Part shown: piece after piece, positions 9,321-19,202 of the stretch | Position numbering within the stretch: position 1 is the first letter of the stretch | Layout: every line of letters begins with the position of its first letter | Assembly: GCF_013388255.1 (NCBI RefSeq) | Contig: NZ_CP058215.1 | Coordinates: 992,001 to 1,056,000, forward strand | Direction: 5' to 3' | DNA length: 64,000 nucleotides | DNA from: Methanolobus zinderi | Lineage (GTDB): Archaea; Halobacteriota; Methanosarcinia; Methanosarcinales; Methanosarcinaceae | Notes under the pieces: generated by a model | Database searches by the model: none | What the model saw: the letters and a program-made list of their open reading frames with translations, nothing else | Told to the model about the DNA's origin: nothing | Program-made: the position numbers and the translations under genes

Positions 9321-11165
9321 TTATTCTGCAGTAATATTCTCTCTGTCAATAAACAGACGCATCCACAATTCCATGGATATGCATCGCCAGATATCCGTAC
9401 CTACGAAAATGCTGGATGACTTGCCTTCCAGTAATTTTTCGTACATTGATTTTACCATCTTCCAGTCCCAGAATTCTCTTTCGCGGAAACTCTCCGAGTC
9501 GATGATCTCCTGTATCATTTCCCTTACAGTTTCATCCTTCATCCATTTCTCTTCAGGCGTTGCAAAACCTATTTTATCGTGCCTGGAAAGTATGCTTGAA
9601 GGTACTTCACCTTCCATTGCCTTCCTGAAAGCATATTTTGTCGTCCCGTCATGTATCTTCTGCCCGGGCGGCATGGAGAACATATATTCAACGAACCTGT
9701 AATCAAGGAAAGGCACCCTTGATTCTATTGAGAATCGCATGGAGTTCTTATCCTCGAATCTGAGCAGATGAGGCAGCGAGTATGTATCGAGACTGCTGTA
9801 AAGTGCTTCATTTAACGTATAAATATCCCACCTCTTGTCTTTTCTTCCTTCATTCTCAGAAATGAAATCCGGGGTCAGGAACGGAACCTTACGATTCTTG
9901 TAAATAAGTCTCTTGATGCCTGAAGGTGTCATGCGCAGCAAGAGATAGATCATTGGTGCAAAGGATCTGGATTTATCATAACAACCGTTTGCTTCCTTCA
10001 GTAAAAGGGAAAGGTTAAGCCTTTTTAGCAGCTCATAGTAATAGTATCCGTGAAAATAGTGATAACCTGCAAGTACTTCATCAGCCCCCTGGCCGTCCAG
10101 AAGTACTTTCATCCCGTTATCACGGGCAAGTTTCATTACACGATATTGGCCGTAGACACTTGTTCCGCTGAACGGCTCTTCCTGGGTCAGGAACAGTTCC
10201 TGAAGATCGTTCATAAGATCTGATGTATCGGGTGTGACACAAAAATTCATCGAGTTGACCATTTCATTTATCTGCTGCTGGTACTCTCCTTCATCGATGG
10301 AATCGCCCGGAAAGCGCAGGGAAAATGTTTTGATCTGAGCATCGGGATCTACTTTTCTCATTGTAACGACCACTGATGAGGAATCGATACCTCCACTCAG
10401 GCAACTTCCGACCGGAACATCGGCAATAAGTCGCTTTCTGACAGAATCGGTGAAGAGCTCCTTTACCTTCTGGTGATCCTCCTCCTCTTTTACAAATCTG
10501 GACTGCACATCATAATATTTCTCGATTTCCATTTTTCCGGAGGAGAGGTCGAATATCATGTTATGGCCCGGCATAAGCCTTTTAATTCCCTTGAAAAAAG
10601 TGTCCTCACAGTGATCTGTAAGATTGAAGTACAGGTAATCGAAAACTATACTTCGATTCTCTTCTCTGGGCAAGTCGTGCTCAAGCAGTGCCTTGATCTC
10701 TGATGAGAATATGAACCTTTCTCCGTCAAAATGGTAATACAGGGGTTTTATTCCGAACCTGTCCCTGCTCAAAAAAAGGATATTCTTTGTCTTATCATAG
10801 ATACAGAATGCCCACATGCCGTTAAAGTGCTGCACACAGTCTGTCCCGTATTCCTCATAGGCATGAAGTACGACCTCAGTGTCCGTATCACTCTTAAATT
10901 TCCGGCCTTTTTTTATGAACTCCTCTCTGAGCTCAAGAAAATTGTATATCTCCCCGTTATATATCAGGACTATTGTCCCGTCTTCATTGAACATTGGCTG
11001 GTGGCCCTTTTCAGACAGGTCAAGTATGGACAGTCTCCTGTGTCCCAGGGAAACTTTATCATCTATATACGTCCCCCCATCATCAGGTCCCCTGTGCTTT
11101 ATAGCCTCACACATCCTTCCAAGCAGCTGTTCATCCTTCCAGTTAAACCCTGTAATCCCACACAT
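9321..11165 (-). CDS. asnB: Asparagine synthase (glutamine-hydrolysing)-type amidotransferase, copy 1
   Basis: 614 residues. The class II glutamine amidotransferase domain begins with the nucleophile at Cys2 (MCGITGF) and runs to about residue 205; the ATP-pyrophosphatase domain follows with the PP-loop SGGIDSS at 257-263. Canonical AsnB makes asparagine from aspartate, but two copies inside a glycan locus suggest amidation of a uronic acid or another carboxylated sugar, as proposed for WbpS-like amidotransferases and exosortase-associated AsnB proteins. All core motifs look intact. The paralogue at 11226 is the same length, and the two coding regions are separated by 60 bases. Confidence 0.88.
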   Translation of the reverse strand: MCGITGFNWKDEQLLGRMCEAIKHRGPDDGGTYIDDKVSLGHRRLSILDLSEKGHQPMFNEDGTIVLIYNGEIYNFLELREEFIKKGRKFKSDTDTEVVLHAYEEYGTDCVQHFNGMWAFCIYDKTKNILFLSRDRFGIKPLYYHFDGERFIFSSEIKALLEHDLPREENRSIVFDYLYFNLTDHCEDTFFKGIKRLMPGHNMIFDLSSGKMEIEKYYDVQSRFVKEEEDHQKVKELFTDSVRKRLIADVPVGSCLSGGIDSSSVVVTMRKVDPDAQIKTFSLRFPGDSIDEGEYQQQINEMVNSMNFCVTPDTSDLMNDLQELFLTQEEPFSGTSVYGQYRVMKLARDNGMKVLLDGQGADEVLAGYHYFHGYYYYELLKRLNLSLLLKEANGCYDKSRSFAPMIYLLLRMTPSGIKRLIYKNRKVPFLTPDFISENEGRKDKRWDIYTLNEALYSSLDTYSLPHLLRFEDKNSMRFSIESRVPFLDYRFVEYMFSMPPGQKIHDGTTKYAFRKAMEGEVPSSILSRHDKIGFATPEEKWMKDETVREMIQEIIDSESFREREFWDWKMVKSMYEKLLEGKSSSIFVGTDIWRCISMELWMRLFIDRENITAE

Positions 11166-11225
11166 GCAATCACTCTCCCTTTTGTAATTTCTGACAAAAC
11201 CCCTTTTGCCGGGAACTGAGAAGTT

Positions 11226-13070
11226 TTATTCACCCATAAATTCCTGTCTTTCGATGAACAGTCTCATCCACAATTCAATTGATATGCACCGCCATATTTC
11301 CGTCCCCACGAATATAGCAGACGATTCACCTTTTAACAGTTTCTCATACATGTTCTGGACTCTTTCCCAGTTCCAGAAATCCCTTGACATAAAGCTTTTT
11401 GACCCTATTATACTTTTAACGATGGGAACAACTGACTCGTCTTTTAACCATTTCTCTTCAGGGGTTTCAAAACCTATCTTATCGTGCCTTGCAAGTACAC
11501 TTTCCGGCAACTCATCCTGCATTGCAAGTCTGAATGCGTATTTGGATGTACCGTCGGATACCCTTAGCTCATTCGGCATGGACAGGAGATATTCTGCAAG
11601 TGTGTGATCCAGGAAGGGTACCCTGGATTCAATGGAGAATCGCATTGAGTTCTTGTCAACGAACCTGAGAAGATGCGGAAGGGCATAGAACAGTATACTG
11701 CTGTAGGCGGCTTCCTGCAATGATGATATATGCCACCTCATGTCTTCGCGATCAGCATTCTCTTCGAGGAACCTGCGGCTTAAGTAAGGTGCTTTCTGAT
11801 GATTGTACAGATATCTCTTAAGCTCACCTGGTGTCATACGCAGTCCGAGGTAAACAAGAGGTATCAGTGATTTTGATTTTGAATAGTACTGGCTTGCCTC
11901 CCTGAACAACTGTGCCACGTCAAACTGTTTGAGCATCTCATAATAATAGTAGCCATTGAAGTAGCTACTTCCTGAAAGCACCTGGTCGGCACCCTGTCCG
12001 TCCATGAGCACTTTTATTCCTGTTTCATTTGCTAGTTTCATTATTCTGTACTGGCCGTAAACGCTTGTACCGCTGAAAGGCTCTTCCTGGGTCATGAACA
12101 GTTCATGCAGGTCTTCTATGAGTTCAGAGGGTTGAGGTGTCACGCCGTAATTGACGGAATTGACTTTCTCATACACTGCTCTCTGGTACAGGCTCTCATC
12201 CATAGCCTCACCGGGGAATTTCATGGAAAAGGTTTTGATCTGCACATCAGGATCTATGTTTCTCATCGTCACGACAATGGATGATGAATCAATGCCTCCG
12301 CTAAGACAGCTTCCCATTGCCACGTCGCTTACAAGCGCTCGGTTGACGGCATCTGTAAACAGGTCTTTTATCTTTCCCGGATCGTTGGCGCTTTCCACTG
12401 TATTTTTAGTAATGTCATAATAGCGGCTGATCTTGAGCTTCCTGTCTGAAAGATCGAATATCATGTTATGGCTTGGCATAAGCCTTTTAATATCCTTGAA
12501 AAATGTTTCCTCGCTGTGGTCTGTCAGATTGAAGTAAAGATAGTCGAAAATTACCCCTCTGTTCTCTTTCCGGGGCACATCATGCTCAAGGATTGCCTTG
12601 ATCTCGGATGAGAATATGAACCTTTCTCCGTCAAAGTAATAGTACAGGGGTTTAATTCCGAACCTGTCCCTGCTCAAAAAAAGCATATTCTTTGTCTTAT
12701 CATAGATGCAGAATGCCCACATGCCATTAAAGTGCTGCACACAGTCTGTGCCGTATTCCTCATAGGCATGCAATATAACCTCTGCATCGGACCGGCTTTT
12801 GAACTTATATCCCTTTGCGATGAGTTCTTCCCTGATCTGCGGGAAATTGTATACCCTTCCGTTATATGTCAGAACTATCGCATTATTCTCATCTGACATG
12901 GGCTGTTTATCAGTGCCTGATTTATCCAGAATGTCAAGCCTGTTGTGTCCCAGGGATACCTTATCGTCCAGGTATATTCCTTTCCCATCGGGTCCCCTAT
13001 GCTTTATAGCTTTACACATTTGATTGAGTAGTAACTCATCCTTCCAGTTGAAACCTATAACCCCACACAT
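11226..13070 (-). CDS. asnB: Asparagine synthase (glutamine-hydrolysing)-type amidotransferase, copy 2
   Basis: 614 residues, identical in length to copy 1 and very similar through both domains. Cys2 is present (MCGVIGF) and the PP-loop SGGIDSSS is intact, so it should be an active glutamine-dependent amidotransferase. Some segments have diverged, including the helical part after the PP-loop (SVNYGVTPQPSEL against SMNFCVTPDTSDL), which fits separate acceptors. It lies upstream of copy 1 on the same strand. The 134-base gap before it, toward 13205, is AT-rich and may carry its promoter. Confidence 0.88.
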   Translation of the reverse strand: MCGVIGFNWKDELLLNQMCKAIKHRGPDGKGIYLDDKVSLGHNRLDILDKSGTDKQPMSDENNAIVLTYNGRVYNFPQIREELIAKGYKFKSRSDAEVILHAYEEYGTDCVQHFNGMWAFCIYDKTKNMLFLSRDRFGIKPLYYYFDGERFIFSSEIKAILEHDVPRKENRGVIFDYLYFNLTDHSEETFFKDIKRLMPSHNMIFDLSDRKLKISRYYDITKNTVESANDPGKIKDLFTDAVNRALVSDVAMGSCLSGGIDSSSIVVTMRNIDPDVQIKTFSMKFPGEAMDESLYQRAVYEKVNSVNYGVTPQPSELIEDLHELFMTQEEPFSGTSVYGQYRIMKLANETGIKVLMDGQGADQVLSGSSYFNGYYYYEMLKQFDVAQLFREASQYYSKSKSLIPLVYLGLRMTPGELKRYLYNHQKAPYLSRRFLEENADREDMRWHISSLQEAAYSSILFYALPHLLRFVDKNSMRFSIESRVPFLDHTLAEYLLSMPNELRVSDGTSKYAFRLAMQDELPESVLARHDKIGFETPEEKWLKDESVVPIVKSIIGSKSFMSRDFWNWERVQNMYEKLLKGESSAIFVGTEIWRCISIELWMRLFIERQEFMGE

Positions 13071-13204
13071 TTTACCACACTATATTACTCTGTTTATTAC
13101 CTTATAAAAATTCCTGATTAATCATCCTATTTTTTATAAGTATGATTAATTTTTATTTCTCCACAGTCTACGCTCCTGTTAACTATTTCCAGAGACAGTA
13201 ATGA

Positions 13205-15091
13205 TCATGTATAGGTTGCCACGCTGCTGGACTCATATACTTTATTGTAATCCTCCAGGGAGGACCACAGTTGCGTGTCATCTGCATAGTAATAGTCCAG
13301 TAACGATTCCATTGTAGGCTTGGCGACGAATTCTCCCTCTTCGATCGTAGCCAGTTTAAGCGGTCTTTTATTCAGCTCGCCTGTCCTGACCAGTATCAGC
13401 TCCGAACTATTAGATCGCAGGAACTCGTTTTCGGAAGGGTCCACTTCCAGTATGTTGATCTTTTCCTGATATGGTGCAATTTCCATGTATCTGTGGGTAA
13501 CAAAATCCACCATCACCCTTCCTTCCGCGAGGTTTCCAGCATGGTCAAAACCATTGGTTTCTTCTTCTGTCAGATAGAATGTATAGAAAGGCCTTTTGAC
13601 AAGAGGGTTGTCAGACGCTACAAAGTCATTTGAAACGGATAGGAGCGCCAGCGCCAGGAACAGGATGATCAGCACTTTTTTGGCATTTTTCTTTGACCTT
13701 AAGTAACTTGTGTAAAAGCCAAAGGCTGCTACAATAACTATGAACAGGAATGTATATTCCCCGAACCTTTCTATGTTAAGGTGCTCTCCGAGTTTGCTGA
13801 TGAGAAAACCGGGTCCAGGAAAAGATACCGCTGTCGCAAGTAGTCCTGTCAGACATAAGACTTTTGCAGACTCTGATATATTTTCTCTTTTCATGGCTTC
13901 CAGTGTTCCTATCAGTACAAAGAAAAGAATCGGTGAATATTGCAGGTAATTGAACAGTTCCTGGGCCGGAGCCAGCATTACCGATTCGGTTGAGATGCTA
14001 CTCGGAGCGGTGGCCAATGCGTTTCTGATAACGGTACCAAAAAGATCGAGCGATATGTATATCCAGTATCCAAAAGTCGCAGCCACGGCAAATGCCATAT
14101 AGTCGATATCTGCTATCCTCTGGTCCTTACTTATACTGTATATCCTCTGCAGTATGAACAGTACCAGCAATATTGCAAGCACAAAGGGTATGGATACTGT
14201 ATGATAAGCGATTATGGCAACTGTGAGTATAAGCGCCAGGAATGTTTTTTCGGTGTTTCTGTTATATAAGAGGGCAAGTATTAACAACACCTCAATGAAG
14301 GAGACGCTGCTTCTTGCAATTGCGGCAAGGCCGTATTTCAGTATCTCCGGATATAAGGCTACAAAGAGAGCAGTGACAAGTGCCAGCTTTTCTTCGTTGA
14401 ATATCTTCTTTGACAGCAGGTAAGTGGCCAGCGGAATGAATGCAAAAATTATACCATTTGTCAGATACAGTATCTTGTATGTAGTTATGTCAAGTGCCGT
14501 GACAAGGTATACAGAAGCACCCAGTATATGCCATAGCGGGAAGGATGAATAGAGTTCAAAGGCATCTGTTATCCGCCCGCCTTCAACCAGTATCTGCATC
14601 ATCCATGAATGGAAGAAAATATCCGTTCGCTCAATGAAGTAGAAGTAGTTCAGATTTACTCCCCAGATAATATCAAGAAGCAATATCATTATCTGAAAGA
14701 GGATGATCCAGGACCTTTTCTGCGAACTCCTGAAGAAAAGTATCTGGCTCATTATAAGCAGGGCCATAACAGCAATGACACCGTAATAACTGTATGGTCT
14801 GATCAGACTATCATGTAATAATATAAGGGATATGCTGAATAATATGAAAAAAGCAGAAAGGAATAACTTGAAATATTCGTCTTTTATCTCCGGCATGTAT
14901 CCCGTATTCTTGCTCTGCAGAGCATAAACAAGAGGTGCCAGGAACATTGGTACTGCCAGATATGTACCCAGTAGTGTCAGGTTTGACTGCCCCGTCAGAA
15001 CGGGTATGGCCAGACCTATAAACGCCATCACATAGCTTCCGAACAAGACCAACCCGAAGGTGGTCCTATACTTACTTTTAGAACCCCACAA
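13205..15091 (-). CDS. Multi-spanning membrane protein, GT-C glycosyltransferase-like
   Basis: 628 residues with about 12-14 hydrophobic segments through residue 480, then a soluble C-terminal domain of about 145 residues. A first large loop contains IERTDIFFHSWMMQ, an acidic/His motif placed as in GT-C transferases that use lipid-linked sugars. Architecture and position beside a Wzx-like flippase suggest a polymerase or lipid-linked glycosyltransferase. I cannot assign a named family with certainty; an archaeal membrane protein of unknown function is the alternative. It runs behind the flippase gene on the minus strand, with 43 bases between them. Confidence 0.6.
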   Translation of the reverse strand: MWGSKSKYRTTFGLVLFGSYVMAFIGLAIPVLTGQSNLTLLGTYLAVPMFLAPLVYALQSKNTGYMPEIKDEYFKLFLSAFFILFSISLILLHDSLIRPYSYYGVIAVMALLIMSQILFFRSSQKRSWIILFQIMILLLDIIWGVNLNYFYFIERTDIFFHSWMMQILVEGGRITDAFELYSSFPLWHILGASVYLVTALDITTYKILYLTNGIIFAFIPLATYLLSKKIFNEEKLALVTALFVALYPEILKYGLAAIARSSVSFIEVLLILALLYNRNTEKTFLALILTVAIIAYHTVSIPFVLAILLVLFILQRIYSISKDQRIADIDYMAFAVAATFGYWIYISLDLFGTVIRNALATAPSSISTESVMLAPAQELFNYLQYSPILFFVLIGTLEAMKRENISESAKVLCLTGLLATAVSFPGPGFLISKLGEHLNIERFGEYTFLFIVIVAAFGFYTSYLRSKKNAKKVLIILFLALALLSVSNDFVASDNPLVKRPFYTFYLTEEETNGFDHAGNLAEGRVMVDFVTHRYMEIAPYQEKINILEVDPSENEFLRSNSSELILVRTGELNKRPLKLATIEEGEFVAKPTMESLLDYYYADDTQLWSSLEDYNKVYESSSVATYT

Positions 15092-15134
15092 ATTAACAAC
15101 CCCTTAACCACTATTAAATTTTTAGTTATATGAT

Positions 15135-16406
15135 TTAAATCCATCCCTCTTTCCTGGATATCCTTAATGTGATCACTGTCAGGATCACGTAGGTGATCAT
15201 CCATGCATAACCGAATCCCAGTATATCATATGGTGTCAGCAGTATATATGAAAGTCCGATCAACAGTGAGAACCTGATAAAATTGAGTTTGATAAGCTCT
15301 TTTACCTTCATCTGCAGATTCAATATGGGCACGAAGAAATTGTGCAAAGCTACAAAGAAACTTGACAGCGCCAGGACATGAAGCAGGGACAGAGACTCTA
15401 CATAGTCCTTTCCGAACAATTGCAATATAGTATTACCAAAGAAGTATATTATGATAATACTGGGTATCAGCAGTATGAGCACTGCACCGCCGGATCTTAT
15501 AAGATTTCTTTTTAATCCCTCTCCGTAGCTCCCTTCTATAAACAGTGATGTACTCATTGACATGGGTGCTATCCAGATCAGATTGCTTATTGAGAATGCA
15601 ATATAATACAGAGCAGCCTCTTCTTTTCCAAGAAGGCTCAGTATTATGGTCGGCATTATCAGTGAAGGGCTTTCATACAGCAGGTTTGAGATATAGTTGC
15701 CAGATGAGAAGGTAAATGAATCTTTAAGGTATCCTTTGTCTATCTTTGCAGTTATGTTTGTTCTTCTATTCAGGAGATAGATGCTGAAAATTGTCGAAAC
15801 GATGTATGTGACGCCAATTGCCCCGAATATCCCGAAGTTTCCCAGAAACACGAGAGGCAAGAGCAGAGGAACCCTGACAGAAAGCACAAGGTTCTGCATG
15901 AAAAAATCCTTTGTATCCCTCAGGGCCTTGAAGGCTTCTCCGCTCATGAAGAACATGGAGTTAGTCACCACAGTTATGAAAAAGAACAGTGCATAACCTG
16001 ATTTCTGCAGCAGGGAAATGCTGTGAAGCACATCGTTTACTATCACCAGGTATATTGTTGCCATAAAGGCGGATGCTATGGTCGTAATTACGATAGAGGT
16101 GCTCAGGACATTCTCTTTTATATTCATGTTTATAAAGCGAATAAGAGAGAAGTTAAATCCCAGGCTGGAAATGAAAACTATCAATCCGAGGGATGATATC
16201 AGTGCAGTGGCAACACCCACTTCTTCGGTAGGATATAGCCTTGCCGCCATCAGCCAGAATAAGAACCCTACACCTACGTTGAGCAATCTTCCAAGTAGCA
16301 GGAAAACCGAGTTTCTGTAAAGTGGGTCCTTAAGGCTTGTAAAAAGATGATCTGTGCTGAATACAGATTTTTCTTTTATGCAATCGAGTATATGCAATAT
16401 TTTCAT
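15135..16406 (-). CDS. Polysaccharide flippase, MOP superfamily (Wzx-like)
   Basis: About 423 residues from ATG 16406 (MKILHILDCIKEK); a TTG at 16439 would add 11 residues but has weaker support. After a short amphipathic head there are about 12 membrane segments, with the conserved MOP opening LLGRLLNVGVGFLFWLMAAR followed by YPTEEVGVATALIS. Such proteins flip lipid-linked oligosaccharides across the membrane for assembly outside. It fits as the export step of this locus. The reading direction suggests it is upstream of the GT-C-like gene in one transcript. Confidence 0.85.
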   Translation of the reverse strand: MKILHILDCIKEKSVFSTDHLFTSLKDPLYRNSVFLLLGRLLNVGVGFLFWLMAARLYPTEEVGVATALISSLGLIVFISSLGFNFSLIRFINMNIKENVLSTSIVITTIASAFMATIYLVIVNDVLHSISLLQKSGYALFFFITVVTNSMFFMSGEAFKALRDTKDFFMQNLVLSVRVPLLLPLVFLGNFGIFGAIGVTYIVSTIFSIYLLNRRTNITAKIDKGYLKDSFTFSSGNYISNLLYESPSLIMPTIILSLLGKEEAALYYIAFSISNLIWIAPMSMSTSLFIEGSYGEGLKRNLIRSGGAVLILLIPSIIIIYFFGNTILQLFGKDYVESLSLLHVLALSSFFVALHNFFVPILNLQMKVKELIKLNFIRFSLLIGLSYILLTPYDILGFGYAWMITYVILTVITLRISRKEGWI

Positions 16407-16505
16407 ATATGTATCACTTATGAGATAGACCCGGTCCAAAGAATTCTCTAATAAACCGTTATTTGCTAACGGAAACGGCTCTACAATTTCTAGTAAATAA
16501 TCCCA

Positions 16506-16868
16506 TTATTGGCTCATCAGCTGCATTATATAGAAGATTATCACTGCTAAGAATGCTATTGTCAATGGTACAATGCTCATCTCGAAGAATGAACTGAGAT
16601 TCTTGTTCCATTCATCGGACGCCTTTAGCATCTTTTTAGACGCAAGCAGGATGATCAAGGCAAGAGCTCCGAATACACTGTAATCGGATATGCCGTTGTT
16701 TATGCTCATATTAATTGCTTCTGTCGCGGCATTCTCCGCTGAGCCCAGATTTATTAAAATACTTGGATGTATAAGCACCGCTAACATTAAACCCACTCCA
16801 ACTCGCCCTTCAATAAGGACAGATAACATTACTCTTTTAATGAACTTAACTCTTACTATCCGAATCAA
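16506..16868 (-). CDS. Small hypothetical membrane protein
   Basis: 120 residues with about three hydrophobic segments (near 17-37, 62-77 and 95-117) and a basic N-terminus (MIRIVRVKFIKR). I do not recognise the family. It is on the same strand as the flippase, about 100 bases upstream, and may be part of the same transcript. The 160 bases before it, toward 17032, are non-coding and include the promoter of the divergent DUF1616 gene. Confidence 0.5.
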   Translation of the reverse strand: MIRIVRVKFIKRVMLSVLIEGRVGVGLMLAVLIHPSILINLGSAENAATEAINMSINNGISDYSVFGALALIILLASKKMLKASDEWNKNLSSFFEMSIVPLTIAFLAVIIFYIMQLMSQ

Positions 16869-17031
16869 TTCTTAAATAAAAAGGTTGAACAACTACGGTG
16901 GTGAGTGAACCACTTCTTATGACTTCGATTTTGCTTGTAGGTCTGCCGGCCGGTTAGAGCTTATCAAATAAGTGCAAATGTATAATATTTATAAACCTTT
17001 AACTCTTATAGGATTTTGGAGTGGAAATTTA

Positions 17032-17913
17032 ATGGGTGTCAAAGAACAGATACCTGTAGACATATTATTAGTGGCTGCAATGGTATTATTTCTGGATATT
17101 TTAATACTTGTTTTGTCTCCGGGCGCTGTCTTCCTGCGCACGGTAATAGGTCTTCCTGTGTTACTTTTCGTACCGGGATATGTACTTGTAAGCGCACTGT
17201 TTCCCGGAAAGGATGATCTGGAAGGACTGGAACGTCTTGTTTTGAGCCTGGGATTGAGCATAGTTATAGTACCTGTGTTTGGTTTTGCTCTTAACTTCAG
17301 TCCATGGGGCATAACACTTGGTCCGATAATGGCCACACTTTCATTGTATATTATGTTTATGTGTATCATCACGATCATAAGAAGACACCAGCTACCCAGG
17401 GGAGCAGCCTTTTCCATAAACATTGGTTTTGTTTTAAAGTCCTTAAAAGCCGATATCACATCAAGAAGGACCGGACTTGACCGGGCTTTGACAATGCTTC
17501 TTTTGTTCTCTATTATCCTTGCGACGGTAACACTTGCCTATGCACTTGTTACTCCCAGGGAAGGAGAGCAGTATACTGAATTCTATATACTGGGTATAAA
17601 CGGTACAGCAGCCGATTACCCTGGTGAGCTGAGTGCCGGTGAGAGCGGCAGTGTGATAGTCGGAGTAAAGAACCACGAGGGTGAAGCTGCAAATTACAAA
17701 CTGGAAATGCGGCTTGATAATAGATCGCTACCCCTTTCGGATGAATACGAGAATATTGACCTTGAAGATGACGGCAGGTGGGAAGAGCGCATCACTTTCA
17801 CTCCGGAGGATGCGGGTGAGAACAGGAAGTTGCAGTTCTTACTTTACAGGGAAGATGATCTCACAGTTCCTTACAGGGAGCTGCATTTATGGATTGATGT
17901 GACGGAGGATTAA
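17032..17913 (+). CDS. DUF1616 family membrane protein
   Basis: 293 residues from ATG 17032, chosen over an upstream GTG at 16972 because GGAGTGG lies just before it and a TATA-like stretch (near 16979-16994) sits about 40 bases upstream. Four hydrophobic segments in the first 125 residues, including the family hallmark LPVLLFVPGYVLVSALFP, are followed by another segment near 165-185 and a C-terminal extracellular beta domain (VGVKNHEGEAANYKLEMRL). DUF1616 proteins are widespread in archaeal surface-glycan loci; their reaction is not established. It is one base from the CPBP gene, so they are surely cotranscribed. Confidence 0.8.
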   Translation: MGVKEQIPVDILLVAAMVLFLDILILVLSPGAVFLRTVIGLPVLLFVPGYVLVSALFPGKDDLEGLERLVLSLGLSIVIVPVFGFALNFSPWGITLGPIMATLSLYIMFMCIITIIRRHQLPRGAAFSINIGFVLKSLKADITSRRTGLDRALTMLLLFSIILATVTLAYALVTPREGEQYTEFYILGINGTAADYPGELSAGESGSVIVGVKNHEGEAANYKLEMRLDNRSLPLSDEYENIDLEDDGRWEERITFTPEDAGENRKLQFLLYREDDLTVPYRELHLWIDVTED

Positions 17914-17914
17914 A

Positions 17915-18745
17915 ATGGAATTTGACGATAACAGTTCCGGTAAACGTACTTCTTATGGCACAATGACAGATTTCGAGCTGACTTCAGAAAAAGTGGTTGT
18001 GGCTTTCATCATATCCATAGTGCTTGCAGAAATCCTGCTTTTTGCAGGTATGCTGCAGATAAGTCTCACACTTCATTTCCTGACACTTATAGGAATAGCG
18101 TTTTCGACGATATGGATAAGGGATACAGATATACTCTGTTCCCTGCAGGCACTGATACTTCTGCCTCTTGTAAGGATTATCAATGTTTCAATGCCTCTTT
18201 CAGATGTTCCTATCTTTATGTATGTCAACATCTATGCTCCCATGCTGATTCCCCTCTTCTTTCTGATCAGGCATCAGAACCTGTCGGCATCCGATCTTGG
18301 TGTTACTTTCAGACACATAGTTCGCTATATTCCTCTCTCGATAGTAGTTGGTTTTCTTATTGCAGAGGGTGAATATATTGCCATAGGTCCGGGTTATCTT
18401 GCTGCAGGAATGTCAATGGAGGATATGATAGGTATTGCTGTGATCGTATTCTTTTTTGTGGGCCTGGTTGAAGAGCTTATCTTCAGATCGATCCTCCAGT
18501 TCAGACTGGAAAACCTTTTCGGTCTGAATGCAGGATTGATATTTGCCAGTGTACTGTTCGGTATCATGCACTCAGGGTATGGTGAGCCTGCCGAGATCCT
18601 TGTTACAACACTGGCAGGCTTTGTTCTGGGTTATATGTACCAGAAGACACGCAGCCTTCCTCTTGTTGTGCTTGCACACAGTTTTGCCAATATATTCCTT
18701 TTTGTTTTGATACCCATTACGGGGGCAGGACTGGGGCTGTTGTGA
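17915..18745 (+). CDS. CPBP family intramembrane metalloprotease
   Basis: 276 residues with about eight membrane segments. The CPBP (Rce1/Abi) motifs are present: EELIFR near residue 188 (motif 1, glutamate pair and arginine), the FGIMHSGYG histidine segment (motif 2) and LVVLAHSFANI near the C-terminus (motif 3). These proteases cleave within membranes; in archaeal surface loci they may process anchored proteins, but the substrate is unknown. It follows the DUF1616 gene with a single base between stop and start. Confidence 0.85.
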   Translation: MEFDDNSSGKRTSYGTMTDFELTSEKVVVAFIISIVLAEILLFAGMLQISLTLHFLTLIGIAFSTIWIRDTDILCSLQALILLPLVRIINVSMPLSDVPIFMYVNIYAPMLIPLFFLIRHQNLSASDLGVTFRHIVRYIPLSIVVGFLIAEGEYIAIGPGYLAAGMSMEDMIGIAVIVFFFVGLVEELIFRSILQFRLENLFGLNAGLIFASVLFGIMHSGYGEPAEILVTTLAGFVLGYMYQKTRSLPLVVLAHSFANIFLFVLIPITGAGLGLL

Positions 18746-18801
18746 CATCAAAATAGTAGTATACAAAAAGTAATTATAAATTTAAGAGTATATTCTCATA
18801 T

Positions 18802-19158
18802 ATGCTGAATCACAAGGATCGTACGAAGGCCAATCTGTACGGCATCAAGGGCATGCATAATGTTTACTCATGGCAGGGCCTTGCGATCCATTTCAAGAAC
18901 AGTTCCAGGGTTAGCAGGTGTGAAAGCTATGATCCCTGCACGTCGGATAAGAAAACCCGGGCATGTAACTATTCTATCAGGAGGCAGGATGCTGTTTACA
19001 TGCTTCAGTCCGAGTTCAATGTAAGTATAAGTCTTGCGGAAAAACTCATAGACACTCTTATAGACATGGGCATTGCCAAAACCCTGCGCTGCTACAAAAG
19101 CGGCAGTGCACTTTTTGACGAAGGCATGCGCATGATAGTTTTTGATGAGGACCTCTGA
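18802..19158 (+). CDS. Conserved hypothetical protein, possible winged-helix
   Basis: 118 residues. I do not recognise it by name. The C-terminal two-thirds (SIRRQDAVYMLQSEFNVSI, then SLAEKLIDTLIDMGIAKTL) looks like a helix-turn-helix region, and the N-terminal part has three cysteines. A TATA-like box at about 18772-18783 lies some 26 bases before the ATG, so the transcript may be leaderless. It precedes purA by 44 bases in the same direction. Confidence 0.55.
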   Translation: MLNHKDRTKANLYGIKGMHNVYSWQGLAIHFKNSSRVSRCESYDPCTSDKKTRACNYSIRRQDAVYMLQSEFNVSISLAEKLIDTLIDMGIAKTLRCYKSGSALFDEGMRMIVFDEDL

Positions 19159-19202
19159 GTGCAATCAAAACTTTATTAAGCCAACAGAATAATCCTGCAC
19201 CC

